Assembly (NCBI GenBank): GCA_903866355.1
Contig: CAIPNE010000714.1
Coordinates: forward strand, 62,001-126,000
DNA length: 64,000 nucleotides
Origin: an uncultured Gammaproteobacteria bacterium
Lineage (GTDB): Bacteria; Pseudomonadota; Gammaproteobacteria; Ga0077536
Direction: 5' to 3'
Part shown: positions 50,990-60,337 of the stretch, piece by piece
Position numbering within the stretch: position 1 is the stretch's first letter
Layout: each line of letters starts with the position of its first letter
The notes under the pieces: generated by a model
Database searches by the model: none
What the model was told of the DNA's origin: nothing
Seen by the model: only the letters and a program-made list of their open reading frames with translations
Position numbers and translations under genes: made by a program

Positions 50990-53900
50990 CTAGCCCTCCA
51001 GGTAGTGGGTTCCCCGAAGGTCAAGACCGGGGAGATTGCGGGCACCCTGCGGGTGCGCTTCGTCCATCAACTCTTGCTGCTCAGCCAGCGAGTAAACCCG
51101 GCCAGCCGTACGCAGGAAGCCTTGTGCAGCGTTGGCTATAGCGTCGTCGCTATAACCGCCGCCAGATATGGCACCGCCGCCTAAGGCTGTGTTGCCGATG
51201 TTGGCCTGGAACTGACGGACGATGTCGGAGCCGTCGTCGTAAGCCGCCTGCTTGGGCTGAACCTTGTAGTTGATGAGGTCGCTTTCCGGCTCATCCAACA
51301 GGTCGATGTAGTCGTGGTGGTTGTCCCACTCTTCGCTGGTGGAGAACCAGTCCTTACGAGACGGACCACTGCCTGCAAACGCGGGATCAACAGCACTGGA
51401 GTCATCGTTGAAGTTGCTGAGTTGGGAATCATCACCGTCTGCTACGACGCCTGCGGTAAGCAGGCCAGAAATACCGTTGCCGATAGCAGATCCGATGCCG
51501 GATGCAATGGGACCAAGGGTTTGGGTAACCATCGGTAGGACAGCACCGCCGACATCCTGCAAAATCGGCATTACATTGTTGAGAAAGAAGTCGCCGTCTA
51601 GTCCGCTACCCACTCCGCTAGTGGAATTGGCATTCTGCGGAAGATCTTCTTCCAGCTTCTTGCCGCCGTCAGACTGAACCGGCTGCTGCGGCTGACTCCG
51701 GTTGTTGAAGTTGTCCGTCGTGATCTGAGGAAGAGGATCTACCCCACTAGACGGTGGGCCGGTAGGGGCCTGCTGCTGTGGCTGCTGAACAGGAACGGCT
51801 GGCTGCTGAGCGGCAGGCTGCTGCGGTTCGCCCGCCCCACTCAAGGCACCCAGATCTTCGTCTTCGTCGGCAAAAAAGTGACGGCTACCCTGGAATTGAG
51901 TCAGGCCAGGATTGCCAAGGGGTTGCCCTCCAGTGCCGGGTATCGCCGTATTCTCAAGGCCCGCCGAAGGCGTCGGGGGCATAGAGAAGCTGGTGCTGTT
52001 CGGCGGGCCAGGATCGGGGGCGTAGTCAGAAATCCCGTCAGCCGGGGCTGGGCCAGGGGCTGGAGGAACGCCTGGAGTTCCCGACGTAGGTGCAGAGCCA
52101 CCAGGCTCAACCGGAGGCGGCTGGGTTCCTGTGTCGGGCGAATCAGCCGTTGCCGCCGGGGCACCGGGGATCTTCAGGGTGTCGTCGGCAAAGATCAAAT
52201 CTTTGTTGGTGATCTGAGAGTTGCCACCCATCAGATCGTCAATGCCCACACCAGAACGCTCACTGATGCTGGTCAAGGTGTCACCGGACTGAATCTTGTA
52301 GTCACCGGCCCCAATGGCATCTTTGTTGCCGTTGGGGGACCAGTCGGAGCCACCGCCGCCACCACCGGCTGCGCCACCGCCACCAGTGCCAACGGGGGTT
52401 TCAGTCGCCGTGTTCTTGACCTCCGGACTACCACCGCCTAAATCCTTAAAAGCATCAGGATCAGAGCTTCCGGTTGGTGACGATGGAGCGTCTGGAGCGT
52501 CCTTGGGCTTGTTGTTGTAGTCGCCAGATCCTGTGGGGTTTAGCCGCGTAGGGGCGTCATCGTTATAGAACGGGTTCCGAAGGTCAAAGTTCTCCGTAAG
52601 AAAACCGTTGCCATTGTCGCGCTCAAAAGGGGAGCGGGTGCTTTGGCCTATCCAGTCGAAAAGATCACCTACAGGATCGGGCTTCTCTGCGGTGCGCCGC
52701 ATAGCGACGAACAGGCTGGCGTCGTAGCCACGATCACGAAGCTCGCTGACGATTTCGGAGACTTCATGGTTACGCTCAGCCATATTCCCGAAGTTCTCAG
52801 CCGCCGGTTCAGCGCTGAGGTCGCGGAGTTTTTTTAGTAGATTCTCGTCAGCGGTGTAGGTCAGAGCTTCCTTGCGCATGCTGAAGCGGACGATGGGGGT
52901 GTCCTCGTCGTCCAGCTTGCCGTGGTTCTTGGCCCAGGACTTATCGACCTTGGCAGCTTTCTCCTGCCACGCATCGGTCCACCCTGGCCGCTTGTTCCCC
53001 TGAGCCTGATCCTTCATCACCTGTGCCCAGATTTTTGCGGTCATAGGGTCTTCAGGGTCGATGCCGTGGTGGTCGGCCCACTCCAGAAACTGGTTGGTGG
53101 CGACACCGGCTGTGATCTGATCCGGCCCGGTGGTCTTGCGCTCGTCCTTCTCCACGTCGATGGAGGTCGGATCTGCCGGATCGGGGATGCGGTACAGATC
53201 CGGCGACAGCCGGTCGGGCTTCCCTTGTGAACGCAGCGTGGGGTTGTCGTGGCCGTTGCCACCCTCCCAGACCTCATTGGGGTCGAAGGTGTAGCCGTCT
53301 ACGTCGTAGTTACGCTGCGGACGCTCCGTGAAGTTGTCGTAGATGTAGTCGTAGACCTTTTTTGCATCTTCGGACGTAGGTTCGTCGTCAAGCTGAGACA
53401 TGAAGGCGTCGGCTGACGGAAGATCCACCACGCCCATGTTCACGTCACTCACCCAGGACTTGTAGTCCTCCAGCACACTGCCGCCGCGAGAGAGGAATCG
53501 GTCGTACGCCGATTCGGGGAGCATTTCCCCCCGTGCAGAAGCACCAGGCTTGGGGAGCGAGGCCCAATAGCTCTCTGCATTCGGGAACTCGCTTTGTGCC
53601 GCTTCCGGCTTCGCGTTGATTTCCTGCTGGTACCAGTCCTTGGCCTTCGGGTGATCCGGCGCAATGTTATGGACTCGCAGGAACGTCTCGTACGGCAGCT
53701 TGCCGTCTGGACCCAGAAGGTGTTCGTCGTAGGCCAGCTTCTGCGAATGCCGGGACCGCGAACTGGGGCTGACCACAGGCAAGCTGCGGCGCGGCTTATT
53801 CTTCTTCGGCAGCTTCTGCTGGCGGGGCCTGCCGGTCTGGTGGGCCGACTGCATGGTGAAGTACGCGGCAAGGCCGTGGCTGCACAGACGGCCAACGAAG

Positions 53901-55447
53901 GTCTTCTTGCGCCGGAATGCCCACTTACCCCACTCGCAGCCGCAATGCCATTGGTCGATGGAGTTCGACCCGGTCAAGCTGGCACCCTTGAAGATGACCA
54001 CGTCGTAAGTGCCGTTGTCACCGACCACCGACGCCATGATCCTGTTGGGGGCCATGTCCTTGACCGTTACCGCGCCGGAAGTCTTGAGGCGCATCGCTTT
54101 GGTCCGCACATCCGACCACGCCGCCTCGCGGATCATCGGATCGGCTTCCACCAGATCCATGTACTGGCCGACGCGAGGGTCCAGGCCGGTAGCCGACTCA
54201 ATGATGTAGGCGGTGCGCTGGATGAAGGTGACCGGATCGGTGCGGAACTGATTCAACGGATCATTGGCAGCAGCCCGGTGAATCGGCAGGTCGATGTACT
54301 TATCGCTCAAACCGGCAGGGCGCTCTACAGAAGAGTGCCTCCTATTCGGGGAGTGGCACCACTCGCAATGCTCTTCGCCGTCATCTTCACCGAAGTCGCA
54401 GCCGTGTGTGTAGCAGCCTTCGTCAAGGAAGGCTTGGTCATCGTCACTACCTGCCGTGACGTAGATCGGCTCGTAGTTGTGCAGTGCCCGGTCGAAGAGT
54501 TCTTCGTCTCCGACATGCTTCTTGACATACTCTTCGTAGCGCTTCTGCTCGCGGGGGTCGTCAAACTTCGGGGCGGGATGGGCAGCCAGCCAGTCCTCAT
54601 CGTCCCAGACCTCTACCTCGTTGGGCAGAAGCATTTCCGGCTCCGGAGCTTTGCGGTGCTTGCCGGGATAGGCGGTGTGAATGCTAGCTCCGCGCTGGTT
54701 GAACTTGTCCAGCAGGCCGTAGCCGTCTACGCCGTGGGTTTTCCCGTACAGATTGGCGGTGGCATCCTGGTCAGGCTGAAGGCCAGCCTGCTGTGCCCAC
54801 TGAACGTAGTGATTCATTGAGCCGGGGCGGGCGGTGCGGAGGCTGCCCTCGCGGAACGGAATTGCTTGGTGCATAGCCGGGATCGGATCGCCGTACTCAT
54901 CAACGTGGCCCCATGTGCCGTCCGACTCTTGAGTCAACTGCTCGCCGCACTCCTCGCAGCCAGATTCTGCCGACTCCCGGCTGCTGGTGGCGAACAGATG
55001 CGGGGCGGGGCCGGGGTAGGGGCCACCCTCTTCGCTCTCGCCGGTCACAGAGTTAGTCGGCGTCATCCGCTCTTCCAGATCTACGTCGTGATCCGGAGTG
55101 ATGGTCTGATCTTCTTCGTACATCTCAGTCGGGTGCTGAGGCTCGTAGTCGTAAGGCAGGGTGGTGGACATCGACTCGTCCACGTCGCCTAGAGCGCCAG
55201 CGCGAGTTCGGGTCAGCCAGGTTTTGCGGGTGTCTTCCGGCTGCTCCAGAAGCTCCTGACGGTACCCCTCATAGTCAGGCTCTTCACCCTCGCTGGAGTC
55301 CTCACTGGCTGCAATCTTCGTCTCGTCAATCCAGACGGAAAAGCCCTGACCGGCAACCTTGTACTGGGTACGGCCTCGCGTCGTCTCCGTATCGGTGACG
55401 GTACCGGGGCCGTGGGCAGTATGGACGGCGCTGCCGATTTTAAGCAT
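50990..55447 (-). CDS. Giant zinc-rich head-region protein with SWIM and LysM domains (1485 aa)
   Basis: ATG 55447 behind AGGAGGT. Residues 1-45 read as a small SH3-like barrel (VHTAHGPGTVTDTETTRGRT). Cys pairs occur at about 164/167 and 345-364 (CYTHGC, CEWC). A SWIM zinc finger is seen at WHCGCEW (C502, C504) and RLCSHGLAAYF (C522, H524). About 1046-1092 form a LysM domain (YKIQSGDTLTSISERSGVG), a cell-wall-binding fold. The last ~350 residues are Pro/Gln/Ser-rich and disordered. Two copies of the motif shared with neighbouring proteins lie near 212-240 and 780-805. Encoded between portal and protease, so probably virion-internal. I do not recognise a whole-protein family. Confidence 0.7.
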   Translation of the reverse strand: MLKIGSAVHTAHGPGTVTDTETTRGRTQYKVAGQGFSVWIDETKIAASEDSSEGEEPDYEGYRQELLEQPEDTRKTWLTRTRAGALGDVDESMSTTLPYDYEPQHPTEMYEEDQTITPDHDVDLEERMTPTNSVTGESEEGGPYPGPAPHLFATSSRESAESGCEECGEQLTQESDGTWGHVDEYGDPIPAMHQAIPFREGSLRTARPGSMNHYVQWAQQAGLQPDQDATANLYGKTHGVDGYGLLDKFNQRGASIHTAYPGKHRKAPEPEMLLPNEVEVWDDEDWLAAHPAPKFDDPREQKRYEEYVKKHVGDEELFDRALHNYEPIYVTAGSDDDQAFLDEGCYTHGCDFGEDDGEEHCEWCHSPNRRHSSVERPAGLSDKYIDLPIHRAAANDPLNQFRTDPVTFIQRTAYIIESATGLDPRVGQYMDLVEADPMIREAAWSDVRTKAMRLKTSGAVTVKDMAPNRIMASVVGDNGTYDVVIFKGASLTGSNSIDQWHCGCEWGKWAFRRKKTFVGRLCSHGLAAYFTMQSAHQTGRPRQQKLPKKNKPRRSLPVVSPSSRSRHSQKLAYDEHLLGPDGKLPYETFLRVHNIAPDHPKAKDWYQQEINAKPEAAQSEFPNAESYWASLPKPGASARGEMLPESAYDRFLSRGGSVLEDYKSWVSDVNMGVVDLPSADAFMSQLDDEPTSEDAKKVYDYIYDNFTERPQRNYDVDGYTFDPNEVWEGGNGHDNPTLRSQGKPDRLSPDLYRIPDPADPTSIDVEKDERKTTGPDQITAGVATNQFLEWADHHGIDPEDPMTAKIWAQVMKDQAQGNKRPGWTDAWQEKAAKVDKSWAKNHGKLDDEDTPIVRFSMRKEALTYTADENLLKKLRDLSAEPAAENFGNMAERNHEVSEIVSELRDRGYDASLFVAMRRTAEKPDPVGDLFDWIGQSTRSPFERDNGNGFLTENFDLRNPFYNDDAPTRLNPTGSGDYNNKPKDAPDAPSSPTGSSDPDAFKDLGGGSPEVKNTATETPVGTGGGGAAGGGGGGSDWSPNGNKDAIGAGDYKIQSGDTLTSISERSGVGIDDLMGGNSQITNKDLIFADDTLKIPGAPAATADSPDTGTQPPPVEPGGSAPTSGTPGVPPAPGPAPADGISDYAPDPGPPNSTSFSMPPTPSAGLENTAIPGTGGQPLGNPGLTQFQGSRHFFADEDEDLGALSGAGEPQQPAAQQPAVPVQQPQQQAPTGPPSSGVDPLPQITTDNFNNRSQPQQPVQSDGGKKLEEDLPQNANSTSGVGSGLDGDFFLNNVMPILQDVGGAVLPMVTQTLGPIASGIGSAIGNGISGLLTAGVVADGDDSQLSNFNDDSSAVDPAFAGSGPSRKDWFSTSEEWDNHHDYIDLLDEPESDLINYKVQPKQAAYDDGSDIVRQFQANIGNTALGGGAISGGGYSDDAIANAAQGFLRTAGRVYSLAEQQELMDEAHPQGARNLPGLDLRGTHYLEG

Positions 55448-55511
55448 GGGTGCTACCTCCTACCTTTTCTGGCAGGGCGTGGCAGCGGTTACAGGTTTAG
55501 ATCCTGGTGAG

Positions 55512-55531
55512 AAGCCCTTGCGTCAGGGCTT
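55512..55531 (-). terminator. Weak hairpin overlapping the stop of the 82-aa gene
   Basis: aagccct and agggctt form a 7-bp stem around a 6-nt loop; on the message it is followed by TCTC rather than a U-run. The stop codon TGA lies in the loop. Possible weak terminator or stability element in front of the 1485-aa gene. Confidence 0.35.
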
Positions 55532-55771
55532 GTAATACACCGGAAGGCCGAAGAGTCCGGAGTCGGAATGCTCCCAAAATCTCTTCCAGCTACAGTGCAG
55601 GTTGTAGACCTCAGAGGCTAGGTCAGGGCTTTCCATTGGGCAGGTGACCATTTCTGTGCCCTCCCGCGCCGCCATAATCCCGTGCTGGTTCAGGTACTCC
55701 GATAGCGACACGGCCTGGTCGGCGCTGTCGGTTGGGAGAGTCATATAAAAGACGGAAACCTCTGACTTCAC
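55523..55771 (-). CDS. Small hypothetical protein (82 aa)
   Basis: GTG 55771 with AGAGAGG upstream. VSVFYMTLPTDSADQAVSLS with the adjoining EYLNQHGIMAAREG looks like an alpha/beta ferredoxin-like fold (strand, helix, strand); the end is aromatic-rich (WKRFWEHSDSGLFGLPVYY). It lies in a gap region with a 91-nt leader. Function unknown. Confidence 0.55.
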   Translation of the reverse strand: MKSEVSVFYMTLPTDSADQAVSLSEYLNQHGIMAAREGTEMVTCPMESPDLASEVYNLHCSWKRFWEHSDSGLFGLPVYYKP

Positions 55772-55862
55772 TGGGCTGGGCCTCTCTTTTGTTGGGGGTC
55801 TGGGTCACCCTAATCTAAGGGACTAGAGAGGCGCTAGATCTTGGATCGTTTTCAGGAAATGT

Positions 55863-56138
55863 TTATGGGGCAGTGCAGACTTCATCGCTGTCGATAGGGT
55901 AGTTCTTAGTGTCCCGAATGGTGGTGGTTACAGAGCGGGACACCCAGCCGTAGCAGGACAGGAACTCGTCCTCATCGAAACCGATTTCTTCGGCAGTTTT
56001 GCGCAAGACCTGGAGCAGTAACCATCGCTGCTGTTCGTCTTGAATGGGGTGCGTCCGGTATTCGTTCCATGCAACGGTTCCGTTGGGCAGGGATAGTCCG
56101 TACTCCGTACGGGCAGATATCACGTCGTCGTCACTCAC
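55863..56138 (-). CDS. Small protein following the portal (91 aa)
   Basis: GTG 56138 overlaps the portal stop (GTGA). Acidic, mostly helical: ISARTEYGLSLPNGTVAWNE then QQRWLLLQVLRKTAEEIGFD. No domain recognised. Tight coupling to the portal suggests a role in head assembly or simple co-production. Confidence 0.6.
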   Translation of the reverse strand: MSDDDVISARTEYGLSLPNGTVAWNEYRTHPIQDEQQRWLLLQVLRKTAEEIGFDEDEFLSCYGWVSRSVTTTIRDTKNYPIDSDEVCTAP

Positions 56139-58537
56139 CAGCGGGGCCTCACTCCGGTTGCTTCCTCGTACTGCTCAACTAGCTCTTGCAGCAGCTTGCG
56201 GGATTCGGGTGCCCCGCCAGCCTGGATTTCCGGCCAGTCAGCACGAATCTGCGACTCGTAGCCAGCCATGCCGGTGATTGCATATGCTTCCGGATCTTCC
56301 ACGATGTCACCAACCGACACGCCGCTAGCTCGCCGCCGGATCGCCTTTTCCACCCGCTTGGCGTCGGCAGTGCGAGCCTTACCGTAAGAGGACGGACCCT
56401 TTTCAAACTTTGTCAACGGTCGGTTGGTTCGCAAGGTAGACACCTTGGCACCCTTGGGCATGGCCCCTCGCTGCTCGTCAGACTCCACCGGACGCTGCCG
56501 GTTACGAGGAAGCTCAGTTACCGTTTCGGAAGCGTCCTCGACGCCGCCTGGGCCGCTGGACTTCGGGCCTTCTCCGTGTGGTCCGGTAGCCGCAGCTTTC
56601 TGTTGACCGCCCTCTTCTTCCGGCGGCGGTGGGGAGACGCCGGGGAGCAGACCCATCTGACCGGCAGGCGACATCTGCTTGATCTGCTGCTCCTGCATTT
56701 CGGCCTGACCTTCGACCATTTCGGTCTGGGCCAGCCCCTGACGCAATTGCAGTGTGGCTGACAGTGCTGCCACCAGATCGTCGGGGTACGGGATGCCTTG
56801 GGAGTCGCAAAGCGTTTGCAGCTTCGCCATAGCCTGCGCCTTCGCCAGACCTTTGGAGACAGTCTCTTCGGCCTGCATTTCCAGTTCCCGGCTGAACTCA
56901 ATCGGAATGTTGACGGCCAGAGTGCCGTCCGACACCGGCACGCCCATCGACTTGAGTTGGGCGATGAACTGCCTTTCCTGAGCTTCGTCGCGCAGGTTGA
57001 GGGTAGCGAACTTAATTTCGGGCAGCAGCAGCTTGGGCACGCGGACGATTTCTTCTTCGCCAGTTTCCTCGTTGTACTGAACGATTTCCCGATAGATAGG
57101 AACCCTCAGCCCGCCCTTGAGTTCGTAATCGTAATGCTCCTGGGCTTCCGCGATGACCTCAGCCCGCTTCTGCATATGGCGAAGCACCTTCTTCTGGAAG
57201 GTGAGCATCAGTTGCTCGCAGACCTCGCGGTTCAGTGCGGAAGAGGCGTAAGTTCCACCGGCTCCGGAGCCGCCAGCAATAAGGGCCTGACCGATCCCCC
57301 ACGCCTGAAGCAGCTTGGCGTCGATGCGGTCGTAGTCCTGGTCGAATCGGGGAACAGCCTCCCGGCCAAACACCGACTGGACGTTTACACCAAAGTTGTG
57401 TACGAGCAGCTTGAAGTCAGCAGCCAGCGCGTTCTGCATATCGTCGCGCAAATCATCCAGTTCGCCCTGGTCCGGAATCCAGGGTTCGCCGTCGCCCATA
57501 TTTTCGATGCCCATTGTCGCCAGGATCAGCGGGGCGTAGAGCCTGTCTGCCACCGCATCCTGGGCCGCGTTGAGGCTTTCTTCCATCATCAACGTGCGGA
57601 AAGATCGCAGCAGATGAGGGGTTCCCCGCAGATCCCAGAAAGCAGCTTTGTTGACCAGGCGGGAGACGAGGGCATCGGAGATATCCAGGCCGTCATCCTG
57701 GGCAGCAGCCTTGACGATTTCGGGGTAGTGCTTGACTAGCTGCTGGTACTCCCAGGTGCGCTCCATGCGCTCACTGGGGGTTTCTTCCGACTCGCCGCCG
57801 CCGTTAGGTCCGGAGCGCAGATTCTCCACCAACTCCTTGACCATGAGTTGGACGCGCTCTTCCTGAACGAACAGCGACTTTGAGACGCGGACCATGTCGG
57901 GGTTGAGGATTTCTTCACTTGACCAGATACCCAGCGACTCATTGAAGTGAGCCAAGCTGGTGACCTCACCAACCGTGAAGTATTCCCGCCCCAGACCTTC
58001 AGACAGGAACTCTCCGTAGTTCAGATCCTGCATGAACATTTGCTCGTAGAACTCTTGGATCTTCTTGTCGGTGGACTGGAACTCCAACCCGACAACCGGA
58101 AACTTGCTGTAGATGTCGATGAGCAGCGGCACCAAGTCGTGGGTCGTGTACCACAACCGGCACCACCGACGAAGCTCAGTTAGCTCTTTCGGATCTTGGA
58201 CATTAAAGGGGATACCTTTGTCCTCTAGGCTAGAGAAGGGCTGCCGGATCTTTGGCATCGCCATTTGGACATTGGAGGCGGTTCGGGTCATTCCGGTAGT
58301 TGATCCCCGCACACTCGACATCTTCTGTCGGCGCATCTGTGCAGCCAACGCCTTGTTGGTGGAGTCGGTTACAGAGCCACGGGTGGCCGTATCTGCCACC
58401 TTCTTGGCTTCAATCCGTGCCTGGACAGGAGAGTTAGGAAGGGTGTATCCGGCTTGGCGCAGCCTGCGCATTTCCGTTTCGGGATTGCCGACGTAAAAGT
58501 TCGATGACCGCCGGTCAGAGAAGGAGAAGTCACTCAT
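56135..58537 (-). CDS. Portal protein
   Basis: 800 aa, ATG within an 8-base overlap (ATGAGTGA) of the previous gene. The central part (ELRRWCRLWYTTHDLVPLLI ... FPVVGLEFQSTDKKI; GEFLSEGLGREYFTVGEV; TPHLLRSFRTLMMEESLNAA) matches large phage portals. The C-terminal ~200 residues form the helical barrel and a Pro/Gly-rich tail that may face the capsid interior. It forms the DNA entry ring and terminase docking site. Position at the head-block core agrees. Confidence 0.9.
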   Translation of the reverse strand: MSDFSFSDRRSSNFYVGNPETEMRRLRQAGYTLPNSPVQARIEAKKVADTATRGSVTDSTNKALAAQMRRQKMSSVRGSTTGMTRTASNVQMAMPKIRQPFSSLEDKGIPFNVQDPKELTELRRWCRLWYTTHDLVPLLIDIYSKFPVVGLEFQSTDKKIQEFYEQMFMQDLNYGEFLSEGLGREYFTVGEVTSLAHFNESLGIWSSEEILNPDMVRVSKSLFVQEERVQLMVKELVENLRSGPNGGGESEETPSERMERTWEYQQLVKHYPEIVKAAAQDDGLDISDALVSRLVNKAAFWDLRGTPHLLRSFRTLMMEESLNAAQDAVADRLYAPLILATMGIENMGDGEPWIPDQGELDDLRDDMQNALAADFKLLVHNFGVNVQSVFGREAVPRFDQDYDRIDAKLLQAWGIGQALIAGGSGAGGTYASSALNREVCEQLMLTFQKKVLRHMQKRAEVIAEAQEHYDYELKGGLRVPIYREIVQYNEETGEEEIVRVPKLLLPEIKFATLNLRDEAQERQFIAQLKSMGVPVSDGTLAVNIPIEFSRELEMQAEETVSKGLAKAQAMAKLQTLCDSQGIPYPDDLVAALSATLQLRQGLAQTEMVEGQAEMQEQQIKQMSPAGQMGLLPGVSPPPPEEEGGQQKAAATGPHGEGPKSSGPGGVEDASETVTELPRNRQRPVESDEQRGAMPKGAKVSTLRTNRPLTKFEKGPSSYGKARTADAKRVEKAIRRRASGVSVGDIVEDPEAYAITGMAGYESQIRADWPEIQAGGAPESRKLLQELVEQYEEATGVRPRW

Positions 58538-58892
58538 CTGCGGACACCTTCTCGCTGACCTTGGTCAGGCACGATTCGGTGTACCACAGCGTTTCGGGGA
58601 CGGTTTCGTATGCCTTCTCTTCAAAGCGAACCAGGAAAGAGGGATGCACCCAGGTGCCGCCGTTCTTGAGGTCGGTAGAGACTTCCTCCACCACGCCGAT
58701 ACCGTCGTAGAGTTGCCCGCCGGTTCGGCACTCCACCCTGTCCCCCACCTTGAAGGGGACGGTGAGCGCCATGAAGTTCATGGCATATATAAGGTCACGC
58801 GGAACGAAGCATTTGTCGCAGTACCCACGATCTAGCTCGTCGGTATGGACAATCCCCTTTAGCCTCTTGCAGGAGTAACAGACCTTCTTCAT
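58530..58892 (-). CDS. Zinc-ribbon plus SH3-like protein (120 aa)
   Basis: ATGA overlap with the 482-aa gene. Four cysteines (C5, C8, C25, C28) in VCYSC and GYCDKCF form a zinc ribbon. The following PFKVGDRVECRTGGQLYDGI and WVHPSFLVRF read as a KOW or SH3-like barrel. It precedes the portal. Nucleic-acid or protein binding is possible; unknown family. Confidence 0.65.
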   Translation of the reverse strand: MKKVCYSCKRLKGIVHTDELDRGYCDKCFVPRDLIYAMNFMALTVPFKVGDRVECRTGGQLYDGIGVVEEVSTDLKNGGTWVHPSFLVRFEEKAYETVPETLWYTESCLTKVSEKVSADE

Positions 58893-60337
58893 GCCTTACC
58901 CGTCCAGCGCTGATTCTTGTCCCGCCGATGCCAGTCATCGGGAGTGGACTTCAGCTTATTGCCATTATCGGGATGATGGTCGGAAGGCCACGCATCAGTT
59001 GCAAAGTCCTCGCCGTCGTCGTCATTCCCGACAGGCTTCTGCTGGAGAGCATCTAGCAGATTGGCCTTGCGCTCCTTGTCCATCTGCTTCTTGATGCCGT
59101 CAGGCAGGCATCCGGAACACCACTTCTGGCCGCGATGATCGACGGTCCCACTCAGGTCGTAGTCACGGATACCCTTGCCGCAGGCAGGGCAGGAGTCCTT
59201 GGCGGCTTGGCGCATAGCCTTGCGGTGGCCGTCGCACTTCCGGCAGGAGCCTTCGGCGCACGGCTTGGTGCCGGGGACGCGCTCGTAGCCTTCCCAGCAT
59301 TCGCACTTACCTTTGGCTTGATGCTTCCGACTCAGCCGCATCTTGCCCTTCTGGTCAAGATTGCGCACATACTCGTTGTACTCCTGAGAGAAGCTGCGGC
59401 GCTCCTCTTCGGGGAGCCGATTAAAAGCGTTATGGTCGAGGTTCTTGTCAGGATGCGTCAGTCTCAGCCAACGCTCAAAACCGACACCCGAAGCCAGTTC
59501 CTCTTCGGAAGCTGTTCGCTTCTTATTCGCCACGATGACGTTATCCCTGACCGGAACCTCACGGCACAGGTACTTCTCGACGGCAGCCTGACGGTTCTCC
59601 CCGCCGGTACCGATGACGTAGGAGTTCCAGATCTTGCCGCACTTGCAGTTATGGTAGCCGGGAACCGACAGCTTGGCCCCGCACTTGCACATAAAGCTAT
59701 CGGGCGTTTCGGTAGCAACGTACGCCGACAGCCGCTGGTTCCATTCCCAGCCGTCTACGTTGTGCTGACGAGAAGCCTGAACCGGACCCCAGCCCGTCCA
59801 AGCCTGCTTTTTCTGGCGGCGCTCTTCGTCTTTGCGCTTCTTGTAGAAGTACGGGTTTTCGGTGTGCTGGTTTTTAGAGCGATCTACCTGCTTCTTGCGC
59901 TCTTCAAACAGCTTGTACCAGCCGTCATGGACTTCAGCGCTGCGCTGACCACCAAAGAGATACCGGCGTAGCTGGCTGACGCCGCGCTCTCCGATACCGT
60001 ATTCGCTGGCGAAGTCGTAGAGGTCTTTGTCTCCACCAATACCTAGCTGACCCTGCTGGGCACGCTGCTGTACCCACTGCTGCCACTTATCGAACATAGA
60101 GGCTTCGCGGTACTGACCAGGCTTTTTACCCGGCCCGTGATGACGGCTCAAAGCATTAAGTAAACGCTCTGCACAATTCCGGCAAAACCCGGTAGGCCCC
60201 AACAGCTTGAGGTCTATGGTTCCTTCAGCGGGTTTGCCGCACAGGTTCTGGCAGTTTCCCAAGTCCTCACCAGCGGTGCGGCTTAGCCTTTTGGGTAACC
60301 ACGCTCCGTTTCGACAGAGGCGCGGAAGTCCATCCAC
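58889..60337 (-). CDS. Multi-zinc-cluster head-region protein with J-domain-like motif (482 aa)
   Basis: Start uncertain: GTG 60337 overlaps the previous gene by 55 nt with a poorly spaced AAGGA; TTG 60262 is an alternative that keeps the first zinc cluster. Four clusters are visible: C29/C33/C52/C55; CKCG...CKCG; CECW...CRKC, which resembles the DnaJ cysteine-rich repeat; and CPAC...CSGC. Between them LRLTHPDKNLDHNAFNRL followed by SFSQEYNEYVRNL recalls a J-domain HPD loop. A basic region (KKRKDEERRQKKQAW) could bind DNA. It is located just before the portal gene block. Likely head-associated; function unproven. Confidence 0.6.
   Translation of the reverse strand: MDGLPRLCRNGAWLPKRLSRTAGEDLGNCQNLCGKPAEGTIDLKLLGPTGFCRNCAERLLNALSRHHGPGKKPGQYREASMFDKWQQWVQQRAQQGQLGIGGDKDLYDFASEYGIGERGVSQLRRYLFGGQRSAEVHDGWYKLFEERKKQVDRSKNQHTENPYFYKKRKDEERRQKKQAWTGWGPVQASRQHNVDGWEWNQRLSAYVATETPDSFMCKCGAKLSVPGYHNCKCGKIWNSYVIGTGGENRQAAVEKYLCREVPVRDNVIVANKKRTASEEELASGVGFERWLRLTHPDKNLDHNAFNRLPEEERRSFSQEYNEYVRNLDQKGKMRLSRKHQAKGKCECWEGYERVPGTKPCAEGSCRKCDGHRKAMRQAAKDSCPACGKGIRDYDLSGTVDHRGQKWCSGCLPDGIKKQMDKERKANLLDALQQKPVGNDDDGEDFATDAWPSDHHPDNGNKLKSTPDDWHRRDKNQRWTGKA

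Noticed and set aside
53594..54820. Plus-strand open frame of 408 codons inside the 1485-aa gene
   Set aside because: Antisense shadow of the SWIM region; no domain or start context.
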